29,140 nt of DNA from CAYYMH01 sp964472785 (GCA_964472785.1 CAYYMH010000054.1:1-29140), one strand, 5' to 3'. Shown: positions 8,417 through 16,888, counted from the first letter of the stretch. Numbers and translations: made by a program. Notes: generated by a model from the letters alone, not told the origin.

Positions 8417-9736
8417 CTATACCTCTTGCGGAAGAAAAGAAAGAGACCATTCCCAAAAAGGAATTATTTGAATATTTTTTGATTTTTCTTTTATTGTATC
8501 TCTTTCATTGCTCGTAATTATGAACGATGTTTTTAAGTTAAGTTCATCCATTGCTTTAATTAATGCATTTGTTTCACGGTTTTTGGTTTTCTCGTTTCCC
8601 ATGGATTCAGAAACTTGAAATAAATTTAGAACCTGTCCCCTATCACTAATTAAAAAGTCTATTTCCTGATTATTCCGGGTGCGATGATAAAAGATTTGAT
8701 CACTGGAGTATTTTGATCGAAGATGATTATAGACCATTGTCTCAAGTAAACGTCCGGTATTATAAGCTAATGTTTTTACCATACTTGTAACGAGCCCGTG
8801 ATCTAATGTATAAATTTTTCGATAATTGATCTGCTGTTTTCGAATGGATTCTGAAAATATCGGTACTAGTTTTATAAAAAATGCATCTGTTAGATATGTT
8901 AAATAATTATGAAGCGTGTCTTTTGAGACTCTGTATCCTTGTGACTTGATATCAGCAAATACTTTATTCACACTAAAAGGATTTGCATTATTTGAAAGGA
9001 TAAACTTCATAAAATATTTCATAAGGCTATAATTTCGAATATCGTACCTTTCTATCAAATCTTTATAAAGTACAAGATTAAAATAATCCTGCAAGATTTT
9101 TGTCCGAACAGGCTCTGAAACACCAAGTATTTCGGGGTATCCTCCTGTAACTATATATTTGTTGAATGCATTTACAATAAAGGATTTATTTCTTGATGAG
9201 AAGAAGTCTATATCTATTTTATTATAGGCTAAATATTCCTTAAAGTTAAAAGGAAATACTTCAAAGGTAAATGTACGACCCCGCAAGCGTGTTGCGATTT
9301 CTTTACTCAAAAGATTTGAAGAGGAACCGGTTAAGTTAATACGAACTTTTTCATTTTCATGAATGCGACGAACAAATATTTGCCATTGGTGTACATTTTG
9401 AATTTCGTCAAAAAATAGATGTACTATTTTATTTTTATTTTGAGGGTAAATTTCATAATATGTGTCAAAGATGCTTGTTAGATCGGCTGTTTCCATCGGG
9501 ATGAGTCGCTCATCCTCAAAATTTATAAAAAGTATCTCATTTTTTTTGATCCCCTCCTTTAATAGGTCGTGGATTATTTGATAAAGTGAGAATGTTTTGC
9601 CAACTCGTCTGGCACCAATGATGGTTCGAATTTTGTTATGAGGACATTCAAAATTAATTTCACGTCTTGTGAAATTAGGAAGTTCTCTATCCTGGAAGTC
9701 TAAAATAATTTCTTTTACAATATTTTTGTTCAGCAT
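8417..9736 (-). CDS. AAA_14/DUF4143 family ATPase
   Basis: A 439-residue ATPase of the widespread AAA_14 plus DUF4143 type. The N-terminal NTPase has the Walker A motif GARRVGKTF (K47, T48), Walker B LFFDEIQNV (D110, E111), and a sensor-like LTGSSSNLL near 135-143, followed by the family block LRGRTFTFEVFPFNFKEYL. The C-terminal half is DUF4143. It includes NNQEIDFLI near residue 360, which in relatives begins a PD-(D/E)XK-like fold. The usual following (E/Q)xK is replaced here by FQVSES, so the nuclease-like centre probably lacks its lysine. The cellular role of this family is unknown; such genes are mobile and patchily distributed. It is monocistronic, with its own promoter at 9781-9809 and a small inverted repeat near the start site. 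Confidence 0.88.
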   Translation of the reverse strand: MLNKNIVKEIILDFQDRELPNFTRREINFECPHNKIRTIIGARRVGKTFSLYQIIHDLLKEGIKKNEILFINFEDERLIPMETADLTSIFDTYYEIYPQNKNKIVHLFFDEIQNVHQWQIFVRRIHENEKVRINLTGSSSNLLSKEIATRLRGRTFTFEVFPFNFKEYLAYNKIDIDFFSSRNKSFIVNAFNKYIVTGGYPEILGVSEPVRTKILQDYFNLVLYKDLIERYDIRNYSLMKYFMKFILSNNANPFSVNKVFADIKSQGYRVSKDTLHNYLTYLTDAFFIKLVPIFSESIRKQQINYRKIYTLDHGLVTSMVKTLAYNTGRLLETMVYNHLRSKYSSDQIFYHRTRNNQEIDFLISDRGQVLNLFQVSESMGNEKTKNRETNALIKAMDELNLKTSFIITSNERDTIKEKSKNIQIIPFWEWSLSFLPQEV

Positions 9737-9751
9737 AAATTTATTAATATG

Positions 9752-9775
9752 TTGTTAAAACATCCCTCTTAACAA
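9752..9775. repeat. Short inverted repeat in the ATPase leader
   Basis: TTGTTAA (9752-9758) and TTAACAA (9769-9775), 7-bp perfect arms 10 bp apart, starting about where transcription from the 9781-9809 promoter should begin. It may be an operator or a leader hairpin; chance is possible at this AT content. Confidence 0.3.
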
Positions 9776-9780
9776 GGACA

Positions 9781-9809
9781 AATATAATTAATATTAACAT
9801 AATATGCAA
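9781..9809 (-). promoter_or_regulatory. Promoter for the AAA/DUF4143 gene
   Basis: Minus strand: TTGCAT (9809-9804), 17-bp spacer, TATATT (9786-9781), about 45 bp before the start codon. The rest of the 9810-9981 gap is AT-rich and holds only the his terminator candidate. Confidence 0.6.
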
Positions 9810-9951
9810 GTACAAAACACATCTTTCAATAATATTTCCCGTGACTTCATTTTTTATTAACCAAATATAGGCAATGAATTTCTTATAGAGTAATTCATGT
9901 CAATCATATTAATTTCAGGTAATTTTTCAATACCGTGCAAATTCGTAGCTG

Positions 9952-9978
9952 AAAAAATTAATACTCATTACTATTAAT
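9952..9978 (-). terminator. Weak intrinsic terminator of the his operon
   Basis: On the minus strand, 3 nt past the hisD stop, ATTAATA (9978-9972) and TATTAAT (9963-9957) form a 7-bp stem with an 8-nt loop, followed by a run of T (9957-9952). Position and T-tract fit a terminator, but the stem is pure A/T and therefore weak. Confidence 0.35.
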
Positions 9979-9981
9979 GAA

Positions 9982-11253
9982 TCAAATAGATTCCAATCTC
10001 ACCGCCACAGACTTCGCGTGTCCGTCCAGTCCTTCCATTTCTCCGATCGTTTTTGCATTAGGACCGATTGATTTCAGTCCCTGATCAGTGACACGCAGCG
10101 TTGTCTGGATTTTTAAGAAATCTTTTACGCTCAATCCACCGGTGTAACGAGCAGTGGTATTGGTAGGCAACGTGTGGTTCAGTCCGCTGGCGTAGTCGCC
10201 TAACACTTCCGCGGACAGGCTGCCGATAAATAGTGAGCCGTAATTTTTCAACTGATCCGACAGTTTTTCAGCTTCCTTGCCCTGTAATTCCAAGTGCTCC
10301 GGCGCCTTTTTGTCTGATATTTCTACCGCCTGATCTAAGTTATCCACGATAATAATTTTTCCGTTGTTTGCCATCGATTCATTAGCAAGGGATGCTGTTG
10401 TCAATTTTGCAAGTTGCCTTTCTGTTTCAGCGACAACTTTCATCGCTAACTTGTGAGAGTCGGTCACCAAAATCGGAATGGCATGGACATCGTGTTCTGC
10501 CTGACCTAACAGATCAGCGGCAATGAAAACAGGATTTGCGGTTTTATCCGCAATGATGAGCAGCTCGGTCGGACCAGCTATGAAATCAATGCCCACAGCG
10601 CCGAACACCTCTTTTTTCGCGGCAGTGACGTATTTATTTCCCGGACCAACAATTTTGTCAACAGACGAAATCGTTTCGGTGCCGAATGCCAGGGCGGCAA
10701 TGGACTGCACGCCGCCGACCTGGTAAACCTCGTCTATCTCACAAATAGATGCAGCAGCCAAAATCGCCGGATGGATTGACCCGTGATGCGTCGGAGGCGA
10801 GCATAGCACAATTTCTTCGACACCGGCAACCACCGCCGGAATCGCACCCATGAGTACACTGGAAGGCAAAGGATAGCTTCCGCCGGGCGTGTAAACGCCA
10901 ACGCGTTTTAGCGGGATAATCCGCTGTCCGGTGAAAACGCCAGGTTGGATCTCGGTTTCGAAATCAGTGAATTGCTTTCTTTGTTGCCCGGCAAATTTAC
11001 GGATATTTTCCGCTGCGGCTTTTAGTGCATTCAGTTCATTTTCATTTAGCTGATCTGTTGCCCACGCCAGTTTTTTCTGATCGATTCGAAGCGAATCCAA
11101 TTCAACGCCATCGAATTGGCGGGTGTGTTTTTTTACTGCGGAGTCCCCTTGCTGCCGGACATCGGCGATAATTTCTTTCACCGAAGCTAATCCCTCAATT
11201 TCCTGATAGTTAAAAAAATCATCGGGTATTTCATCGTAGCGAATAATATTCAT
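9982..11253 (-). CDS. hisD: Histidinol dehydrogenase
   Basis: A 423-residue enzyme for the last two steps of histidine synthesis (L-histidinol to L-histidine, NAD-dependent, zinc-containing). Family signatures are clear: VGVYTPGGSYPLPSSVLM, DKIVGPGNKYVTAAKK, AGPTELLIIAD, the zinc-ligand motif LLGQAEHD (Gln and His), GDYASGLNHTLPT, and the C-terminal GLDGHAKSVA with the last histidine ligand. Length is normal for HisD. The ATG at 11253 overlaps the stop of the HisA-HisI-HisE gene (ATGA), so it is the translationally coupled last gene of the operon. A weak A/T hairpin with a T-run follows. Confidence 0.97.
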   Translation of the reverse strand: MNIIRYDEIPDDFFNYQEIEGLASVKEIIADVRQQGDSAVKKHTRQFDGVELDSLRIDQKKLAWATDQLNENELNALKAAAENIRKFAGQQRKQFTDFETEIQPGVFTGQRIIPLKRVGVYTPGGSYPLPSSVLMGAIPAVVAGVEEIVLCSPPTHHGSIHPAILAAASICEIDEVYQVGGVQSIAALAFGTETISSVDKIVGPGNKYVTAAKKEVFGAVGIDFIAGPTELLIIADKTANPVFIAADLLGQAEHDVHAIPILVTDSHKLAMKVVAETERQLAKLTTASLANESMANNGKIIIVDNLDQAVEISDKKAPEHLELQGKEAEKLSDQLKNYGSLFIGSLSAEVLGDYASGLNHTLPTNTTARYTGGLSVKDFLKIQTTLRVTDQGLKSIGPNAKTIGEMEGLDGHAKSVAVRLESI

Positions 11254-12494
11254 TTCATCCGCCTTCTTCGTAATTCATTTAACACGTCATCGAACGTGAC
11301 ATCTTCTTTTGCCATCAGAACAGATAAAAAATACAGCACATCCGCCGCTTCCCAGATGAGTTCGTCCTTGCTTTGTGCTTCGATCACTTCCTGCGCTTCC
11401 TCCAAAAATTTCTCCCTCACTTTTTTATCGGTTAACGTTGCGGTGTATGATTCCGGGTGGGGGTTTTCAAAACGATCTTTGATGACCGCGTAAAGTTCAT
11501 TTAATGAAAATTTTTTACCACCGAAACACGAGTATTGATCCAAATGACAGGCAACGCCATCTTGTTTGACAGTTGCCAACAATGTATCGGCATCACAGTC
11601 GATTCTGAATTTGATAAACTGCTGGGTATTGTGCGATGTCTCACCTTTCATCCACAGTTCATTTCTGGAACGGGAAAAATACCACATGTTTCCTGTTTCA
11701 AACGTTTTCTGTAGCGCTTCTTTATTTGCATACGCCACCATCAATACCTGACCGTCTGTGTCGCAGGTGACGACCGGAAGTAATTCTGACCGCCAGTTCA
11801 ATGATTCAATAAAAGCCTCTTCCAGTTTGAGCTTGTCGGTGTAAATTGCCATGCCCAATTGGCCGTGAACATTTAGTGCAGCAAGGATTTGGATTTCATT
11901 AATCGTCGATATTCCGCCTGCCAGCGTCAACGGATTTTTGGTGATCTTCTTTAATTTTTGAACAGCTTCAATATCGGTTCCGCTTAATCCGCCTTCTTTT
12001 TCGACGCAGGTGAATAAAAACTCCGAAGCATAAGCATTCAGGTCTTTGACAACTTTAAATAAATTCAAGCCGGTTTTGTGAGTCCATGCCTGAGTGACAA
12101 TTTCGCCTTCATAAGCATCGATAGCAATCATGATTTTGTGTTTGCCAACGGCATCGATTAATTCTTGCAAAAACTGATGATTAATTTTATCATTTTCAAA
12201 CGCTTTGGAACCGATAATGATTTTTGCCGCGCCAAAGGAAACGATTTCCTTGGCGGTATGGATGTCACGAATTCCGCCGCCGACCCGGCAATCTGCAATG
12301 CGGCAAATATCGCGAATCAGTTCCCTGTTCGATCCTTTATTCATTGCCGCATCCAAATCAATGACGGCAATTTCACCAAATTGATTAAAATAATCTGCCA
12401 GTTCCAGCGGATTGTCCCGTTCCAACATTTTTTCTTTACCCTGCTTCAGTTGGACTGCTTTTCCGTTCATCAGGTCAATCGAAGGTATGATCAT
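11250..12494 (-). CDS. hisA-hisIE: HisA-HisI-HisE three-domain fusion
   Basis: A 414-residue protein carrying three histidine-pathway enzymes in one chain. Residues 1-240 are HisA (ProFAR isomerase), with IIPSIDL (D7) and the second catalytic aspartate D126 in IAIDAYEG. Residues about 241-335 are HisI (phosphoribosyl-AMP cyclohydrolase). This part has WYFSRSRNELWMKGE, the metal motif DCDADT (299-304), and cysteines C300, C316 and C323. Residues about 340-414 are HisE (phosphoribosyl-ATP pyrophosphohydrolase, MazG-like), with EEAQE (365-369) and E382/D385. All three look catalytically intact. HisIE fusions are common; a HisA fused in front is unusual in my knowledge. I chose the ATG at 12494 because it overlaps the hisF stop as ATGA and starts the canonical MIIPSIDL; a TTG at 12503 is unlikely. 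Confidence 0.95.
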   Translation of the reverse strand: MIIPSIDLMNGKAVQLKQGKEKMLERDNPLELADYFNQFGEIAVIDLDAAMNKGSNRELIRDICRIADCRVGGGIRDIHTAKEIVSFGAAKIIIGSKAFENDKINHQFLQELIDAVGKHKIMIAIDAYEGEIVTQAWTHKTGLNLFKVVKDLNAYASEFLFTCVEKEGGLSGTDIEAVQKLKKITKNPLTLAGGISTINEIQILAALNVHGQLGMAIYTDKLKLEEAFIESLNWRSELLPVVTCDTDGQVLMVAYANKEALQKTFETGNMWYFSRSRNELWMKGETSHNTQQFIKFRIDCDADTLLATVKQDGVACHLDQYSCFGGKKFSLNELYAVIKDRFENPHPESYTATLTDKKVREKFLEEAQEVIEAQSKDELIWEAADVLYFLSVLMAKEDVTFDDVLNELRRRRMK

Positions 12495-13243
12495 CGAATA
12501 CAAACTCCCTTTTCTTTTAAAAATGTTTTAATATCATTTACAGTATAATTTCCGTAATGCAGCAATGAAGCCAGCAATACGGCATCTGCTTTTCCTTTAT
12601 CGATAGCTTCGTACATTTGTTCCAGAGTTCCGGCGCCTCCCGAGGCGATAACCGGGATATGGACCAATTCCGAAACCGTCCGGTTCAGCTCCAAATCATA
12701 ACCCTGTTTGGTGCCGTCCATATCAATTGAATTGAGCAAAATTTCTCCGGCGCCCAATTCCTCACCCTGTTTTGCCCACTCAATTGCGTCGATTCCGGAA
12801 TCCACTCTGCCGCCATTGATGTAAGCGTGCCAAGACTCACCGTGTCGTTTGGCGTCAATCGACAGTACGATACATTGCGAACCGTATATTTTTGCGCCCT
12901 TTGTGAGCAGGGAAGGATTTTTTATCGCTGCGGTACAGACCGCCACTTTGTCAGCGCCGGCATTGAGAATCCGCCGCATATCCGCAACTTCGCGAATGCC
13001 ACCGCCAACCGTGAACGGGATAAAAACCTCGCTGGATACTCGCTCCACGACATCGATCATAATTTCACGGCTTTGGTAGGACGCGCCGATATCTAAAAAA
13101 GTCAGCTCATCTGCACCCTGTCGATTATAGGCAGCGGCTAATTCAACCGGATCCCCGGCATCCCTGATTTCTTTAAATTTTATCCCTTTGACGACCCTGC
13201 CTTTTTCCACATCCAGGCAGGGAATAATTCGAGTTGCTAACAT
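12491..13243 (-). CDS. hisF: Imidazole glycerol phosphate synthase, cyclase subunit
   Basis: A 250-residue TIM barrel. With HisH it converts PRFAR and glutamine-derived ammonia to imidazole glycerol phosphate and AICAR. Catalytic aspartates D11 (in IIPCLDVEKGRVVKG) and D130 (in LSIDAKR) are at the expected positions. The phosphate-binding loops TVGGGIR and ASGGAGTL are intact. Length is typical. The ATG at 13243 overlaps hisH by 7 bp and the stop overlaps the HisA fusion start, so stoichiometry with the neighbours is probably set by coupled translation. Confidence 0.98.
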   Translation of the reverse strand: MLATRIIPCLDVEKGRVVKGIKFKEIRDAGDPVELAAAYNRQGADELTFLDIGASYQSREIMIDVVERVSSEVFIPFTVGGGIREVADMRRILNAGADKVAVCTAAIKNPSLLTKGAKIYGSQCIVLSIDAKRHGESWHAYINGGRVDSGIDAIEWAKQGEELGAGEILLNSIDMDGTKQGYDLELNRTVSELVHIPVIASGGAGTLEQMYEAIDKGKADAVLLASLLHYGNYTVNDIKTFLKEKGVCIR

Positions 13244-13836
13244 AATTCGACCCAGTTTTTCAGTAATTGCAAACCCTTTTCTCCACTTTTTTCAGGGTGG
13301 AATTGAACTGCGTAAATATTTCCCTGCTCAAACACCGACGGATAGTCGATGCCGTAACTGGTTGTTGCAGCAACAATGTTTTGATCTTCGGGACGGACAT
13401 AATAGCTGTGCAGAAAGTAGAAAAATGACTCATCTTCAATCCCGGTCAGCAGCTTTGATTCCTTGACCTTGTTGATTTGATTCCAGCCGATCTGTGGAAT
13501 TTTCCCCTCTGTGAATCTCACACACTGCCCTTTGAAAACACCTAATCCCTCCACGATTTCCGATTCGGTGCTGCTTTCAAATAACAATTGCATGCCCAGA
13601 CAGATGCCCAAAAATGGTTTGTTGCTTTCAATCCAATTTTTTAAAAAATGATAAAAACCGCTTTGTTTCAATTTTTCCACAGCAGCGCCGAAAGCGCCCA
13701 CACCGGGAAGCACGATTTTATCGGCACACTCTGCTTCGTTTGGCGCGGAAACGATTTTGCTTTCCACTTGCAAAAAATCAAACGCCTTTTTGACGGATTT
13801 CAGATTTCCGGCGCCGTAATCAATTATCGCTATCAT
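13237..13836 (-). CDS. hisH: Imidazole glycerol phosphate synthase, glutamine amidotransferase subunit
   Basis: A 199-residue class I glutamine amidotransferase that supplies ammonia to HisF. The catalytic triad is visible: C79 in GICLGMQLLF, and H180 and E182 in AVQFHPEKS. The N-terminal IIDYGAGNLKSV and the oxyanion segment LPGVGAFG are canonical. The gene overlaps hisB by 17 bp and hisF by 7 bp, the usual HisH-HisF pairing. Confidence 0.98.
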   Translation of the reverse strand: MIAIIDYGAGNLKSVKKAFDFLQVESKIVSAPNEAECADKIVLPGVGAFGAAVEKLKQSGFYHFLKNWIESNKPFLGICLGMQLLFESSTESEIVEGLGVFKGQCVRFTEGKIPQIGWNQINKVKESKLLTGIEDESFFYFLHSYYVRPEDQNIVAATTSYGIDYPSVFEQGNIYAVQFHPEKSGEKGLQLLKNWVELC

Positions 13837-14428
13837 CTTCGATCATTCCTTTTGTGCTTGGTATGTGTTCCATTGCCCGAGGGTCTTTTGAACATGCCAT
13901 TTTCATTGCTTTGGCAAAGGCTTTGAAGATGGCTTCAATTTTATGGTGGTCACTTCTGCCGAACGGCATGCGCACCACAACATTGGCGCCCAGATTTACG
14001 GCAAATCCCTGAAAAAAATCTTCCAGCAGATCGGTGTCCAGTTCTCCGCAAAACCGGCGTTTGAATGATGCATCATACTGCAAATAAGGTCGCCCGCCAA
14101 TGTCAATTGCCACCACAGCCAGCGCCTCGTCCATCGGATAGACAAAGTAACCGGCGCGATTTATTCCTTTTTTATCCCCAAGCGCTTTTTTAAAAACCTG
14201 TCCCAACACAATCCCGCAATCTTCCACCAAATGGTGCTGGTCAACGTGCACGTCACCTTCGGCTTGCAGTGTGATATCGAAGAGTCCGTGCCTGGAGAAT
14301 GATTCCAGCATGTGATTCAAAAAACCGATGGGTGTTTGGATTTGGTATTCCCCTGTGCCATCGATATTCAAATCAACCGAAATATTTGTCTCTTTGGTTT
14401 GTCTGTGAATTTTGGCGATGCGTGTCAT
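13820..14428 (-). CDS. hisB: Imidazoleglycerol-phosphate dehydratase
   Basis: A 202-residue Mn-dependent dehydratase that converts imidazole glycerol phosphate to imidazole acetol phosphate. It is a stand-alone IGPD domain without the histidinol-phosphatase domain of enteric HisB. Metal-binding repeats DQHHLVED and SDHHKIEA are present. The first motif reads GFLNHML, where most relatives have FLDHML; Asn for Asp at this conserved position is notable but may be tolerated. An in-frame ATG at 14512 would add 28 residues, but MTRIAKIHRQTKET at 14428 matches the normal N-terminus, so I used it. First gene of the operon, about 170 nt downstream of a clear promoter. A separate histidinol phosphatase, hisG and hisC must lie elsewhere. 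Confidence 0.95.
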   Translation of the reverse strand: MTRIAKIHRQTKETNISVDLNIDGTGEYQIQTPIGFLNHMLESFSRHGLFDITLQAEGDVHVDQHHLVEDCGIVLGQVFKKALGDKKGINRAGYFVYPMDEALAVVAIDIGGRPYLQYDASFKRRFCGELDTDLLEDFFQGFAVNLGANVVVRMPFGRSDHHKIEAIFKAFAKAMKMACSKDPRAMEHIPSTKGMIEDDSDN

Positions 14429-14507
14429 TTGGTTTCTTAAATTTGATTTGAAAATTAATTCTATGCTTTCCTTGGTTGAATGTTCCTTAAAAATCTGGAA
14501 TAATAAA

Positions 14508-14533
14508 GCCACGGAGGCGCAGAGGACACAGAG
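14508..14533. repeat. Short dispersed 'CACAGAG' type repeat in the his leader
   Basis: GCCACGGAGGCGCAGAGGAC followed by ACAGAG. The same style of sequence recurs at 25269-25306 and, inverted, at 25385-25422. Such strings are frequent intergenic repeats in many bacterial genomes (from memory) with no known role. It lies in the untranslated leader of hisB; nothing else is recognised in that leader. Confidence 0.5.
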
Positions 14534-14601
14534 ATTTTTGGCGATTATTCTCTATTCATTCTATGACTCCAGGGCTGTACAATTTTTTGTTGAATGAAAA
14601 T

Positions 14602-14630
14602 AATATAGCGAAATAATTATTTTAAATCAA
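14602..14630 (-). promoter_or_regulatory. Promoter for the his operon
   Basis: Minus strand: TTGATT (14630-14625), 17-bp spacer, TATATT (14607-14602). It predicts a leader of about 165 nt before hisB. I saw no run of histidine codons that would suggest a classical attenuator. Confidence 0.65.
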
Positions 14631-14684
14631 GAAATTATTTAATGTTATCAGAGTGGAACTCAGTCCTTTAGCCATAAAAAAATC

Positions 14685-14713
14685 TTGCATTTTTAGGTTG
14701 TTATCACTATATT
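14685..14713 (+). promoter_or_regulatory. Promoter for the ppiD-like gene
   Basis: TTGCAT (14685-14690), 17-bp spacer, TATATT (14708-14713). The gene's GGGAG ribosome-binding site and ATG at 14778 follow. It is divergent from the his promoter about 55 bp away. Confidence 0.65.
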
Positions 14714-14777
14714 AGAAGTCAATAAATAAAGTATGTTCAATTTATGGGTAAGATGAAAAATTGTTGAGGGAGTAATC

Positions 14778-16601
14778 ATGGCAATAATGAACAAAATGCG
14801 CGAGAACACGCATGTTATATTATTCATTCTTTTGATATTGTTTGTGCTTAGTATGACAATTGGAGGGCTTGTTGGCGGTGCCGATATTACCGGTTTACTT
14901 TCCGGAACCCGCCCGGATACCATTTTGATGATTAATGGAGAAGCGATATCCTATGATCAATATGCACAGGTGAGGCAACAACAGATCGAAGCATATCGTG
15001 AACAAAATGAGAAGGAACCGACCGGATACGAGCTGCAGCAGCTCGAACAGCAAATTTACGAATCAGTAATTCGCGATGTGTTAATTCGTCAATTAGCTGA
15101 AAAAATGAATATTCAGGTAACCAAGAGCGAAATCGCGTTTCATATTTTTGAAAATCCGCCGCAGTTCCTCAAAACAAATCCGACTTTTCAGGATAGTATG
15201 GGCAATTTTGATATTCAAAAATATCAGGCTGCGTTGGCCGATGAACGAAATCTGCAATACTGGACAGTGGTGCAAAACTATCTGGCTCAATCATTACCGT
15301 TTGAAAAAATCCATCAGGAAGTGCTGTCTTCGGTATTTGTCACCGATGAGGAAGTTAAACAGGATTATGTAAAACGCAATCAGAAAGTAAAAGTGAAATA
15401 CATCTTTTTTGATCCGAATAAACATGAGATTGATGATGCAGCGATTAGCCAAAAAGAGATCGAAACATATTATAAAAAAAATGAAGAGAAATATCACGAG
15501 GATGAAAAGCGGAAAATCCGTTACGCCATGTTTGAATTGAAGCCAACTGCACAGGACTCTGCCGAAATAAAAGAATTGGCAGTTTCGATGATTGACAGTT
15601 TGAAAAGTGGCGCCGATTTTGCAGAGTTGGCTGAAATTTATTCCGACGACCCAGGTTCAGCAGGAAAGGGAGGAGATTTGGGCTTTTTTACCAGAGGGAC
15701 TATGGTGAAGCCGTTTGAAGAAGCGGCTTTCTCGGCAGAACCCGGGGAAATTGTGGGACCGGTATTATCAACCCATGGCTATCACATCCTCAAAGTTGAA
15801 GATAAAAAAACAGAGGACGACGAAGAACAGGTGAAAGCCAGTCACATTCTGTTCAAAATCGAACCGTCGCGAAACACGACGGAAACTGTTCGGGATATCG
15901 CCAATTACTTTGTGGAGATCGCTAATGAAGAGGGATTTGATCGGGCAGTCAGCACAGAAAATGTTGAAGTTGACACCAGTAACTTTTTCTCAAACAGCGG
16001 ATTTGTACCAAATTTAGGTATGCAGGCGCGAATGGCGGATGCGATTTTCAATACCAAGCCCAATAGGCCGAGCCGGTTGTACTACATTGAAAATAGAGGT
16101 TATGTAGTGTGGGAAGTTGTTGAAATTCAAAAAGAACGAACCAAGCCATTGTCCGAAGTGGAAGATATGATCAAAAGTACCATCCGACTTGAAAAGCAGA
16201 AAGAATTGGCAGGAGAAGCCTGTAAAAAAAATCGGGAACAGATTCGCAATCCCGAGGACTTTGAGCGATTGGCAGAGCAAGATTCACTGGAAATTCAGGA
16301 AACCGATTTTTTCAGCATGGATGGATATATTCGTAATGTGGGACGCGATCCAAAATTTAACGGAACCGCCTTCGGTCTTCAGGAAAATAAAATCTCCGGA
16401 CCGGTAGCTGGTAACCGGGGCTATTATCTGATCAAATTGGTGGAAAAACAGCCTTTTGATGAGTCCACCTTTGCGCTGCAAAAAGAGAGTCTGAAACAAA
16501 ATCTTCTGCAGACCAAACAACGCACCGCCTATAATAATTGGTACGAAAACCTCAAAGAACAGGCAGAAATAAAAGATTTTCGATATAAATTTTACAATTA
16601 A
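14778..16601 (+). CDS. PpiD/SurA-like periplasmic peptidyl-prolyl isomerase
   Basis: A 607-residue folding factor anchored in the inner membrane, with its body in the periplasm. A short cytoplasmic N-terminus is followed by one transmembrane helix (about 11-30). A SurA/PpiD-type chaperone region follows (about 45-200, including IRDVLIRQLAEKMNI). Then comes a parvulin domain (about 245-350) with the hallmark GKGGDLGFFTRGTMVKPFEEAAF and HGYHILKVEDK. A second, degenerate parvulin-like segment starts at VKASHILFKIEP (about 355), and a third related block lies near 505-575 (GPVAGNRGYYLIKLVEK). The arrangement matches PpiD-like proteins of the FCB group. The start has GGGAG 7-8 nt upstream. It probably helps fold secreted and outer-membrane proteins such as those encoded downstream, but it has its own promoter and terminator. 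Confidence 0.9.
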   Translation: MAIMNKMRENTHVILFILLILFVLSMTIGGLVGGADITGLLSGTRPDTILMINGEAISYDQYAQVRQQQIEAYREQNEKEPTGYELQQLEQQIYESVIRDVLIRQLAEKMNIQVTKSEIAFHIFENPPQFLKTNPTFQDSMGNFDIQKYQAALADERNLQYWTVVQNYLAQSLPFEKIHQEVLSSVFVTDEEVKQDYVKRNQKVKVKYIFFDPNKHEIDDAAISQKEIETYYKKNEEKYHEDEKRKIRYAMFELKPTAQDSAEIKELAVSMIDSLKSGADFAELAEIYSDDPGSAGKGGDLGFFTRGTMVKPFEEAAFSAEPGEIVGPVLSTHGYHILKVEDKKTEDDEEQVKASHILFKIEPSRNTTETVRDIANYFVEIANEEGFDRAVSTENVEVDTSNFFSNSGFVPNLGMQARMADAIFNTKPNRPSRLYYIENRGYVVWEVVEIQKERTKPLSEVEDMIKSTIRLEKQKELAGEACKKNREQIRNPEDFERLAEQDSLEIQETDFFSMDGYIRNVGRDPKFNGTAFGLQENKISGPVAGNRGYYLIKLVEKQPFDESTFALQKESLKQNLLQTKQRTAYNNWYENLKEQAEIKDFRYKFYN

Positions 16602-16632
16602 GCAAAGCCACAGTATCTACGACAAGATCGAG

Positions 16633-16662
16633 AAGGCGTCAGGATTCTGGCGCCTTTTTTTT
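16633..16662 (+). terminator. Intrinsic terminator after the ppiD-like gene
   Basis: AAGGCGTCAG (16633-16642), loop GATT, CTGGCGCCTT (16647-16656): a 10-bp stem with one wobble, followed by a T-run to 16662. It lies 31 bp past the stop codon. Confidence 0.9.
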
Positions 16663-16776
16663 GACGAACTGCTACTTCCGATCCGACTGCGATTTTGAAA
16701 ATAATCCACAGCCTCTCATAGCTTCAGTGAGCTGATCAGTCTTTCGAGAAAAAAACCTGCTGAGAAAAAAAATCAA

Positions 16777-16888
16777 AAAAATTTATGGAATTTTCAACTT
16801 TCTTGCATCTACTAATTGATGGTACGATTAAATTAAACCACCGGAATTAAGCCGTCAGGCTTTTAAAAAATCATCTAAAAACGCCATG
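16777..16888 (+). repeat. 112-bp upstream repeat, copy 1
   Basis: By eye 107 of 112 positions match 28747-28858 without gaps. It includes a small hairpin AAGCC-GTCA-GGCTT (16849-16862) followed by TTAAAAAA. Both copies stand upstream of genes for exported proteins. Role unknown: leader element, structured RNA or duplicated remnant. Confidence 0.85.

Noticed and set aside
14429..14601. Histidine attenuator or leader peptide in the his leader
   Set aside because: No run of His codons, no terminator/antiterminator pair and no T-box-like sequence was seen.
16777..16888. Known riboswitch (for example c-di-GMP, SAM or TPP) in the 112-bp repeat
   Set aside because: Conserved cores of these classes are not visible; only a 5-bp hairpin and general conservation between two copies are seen.
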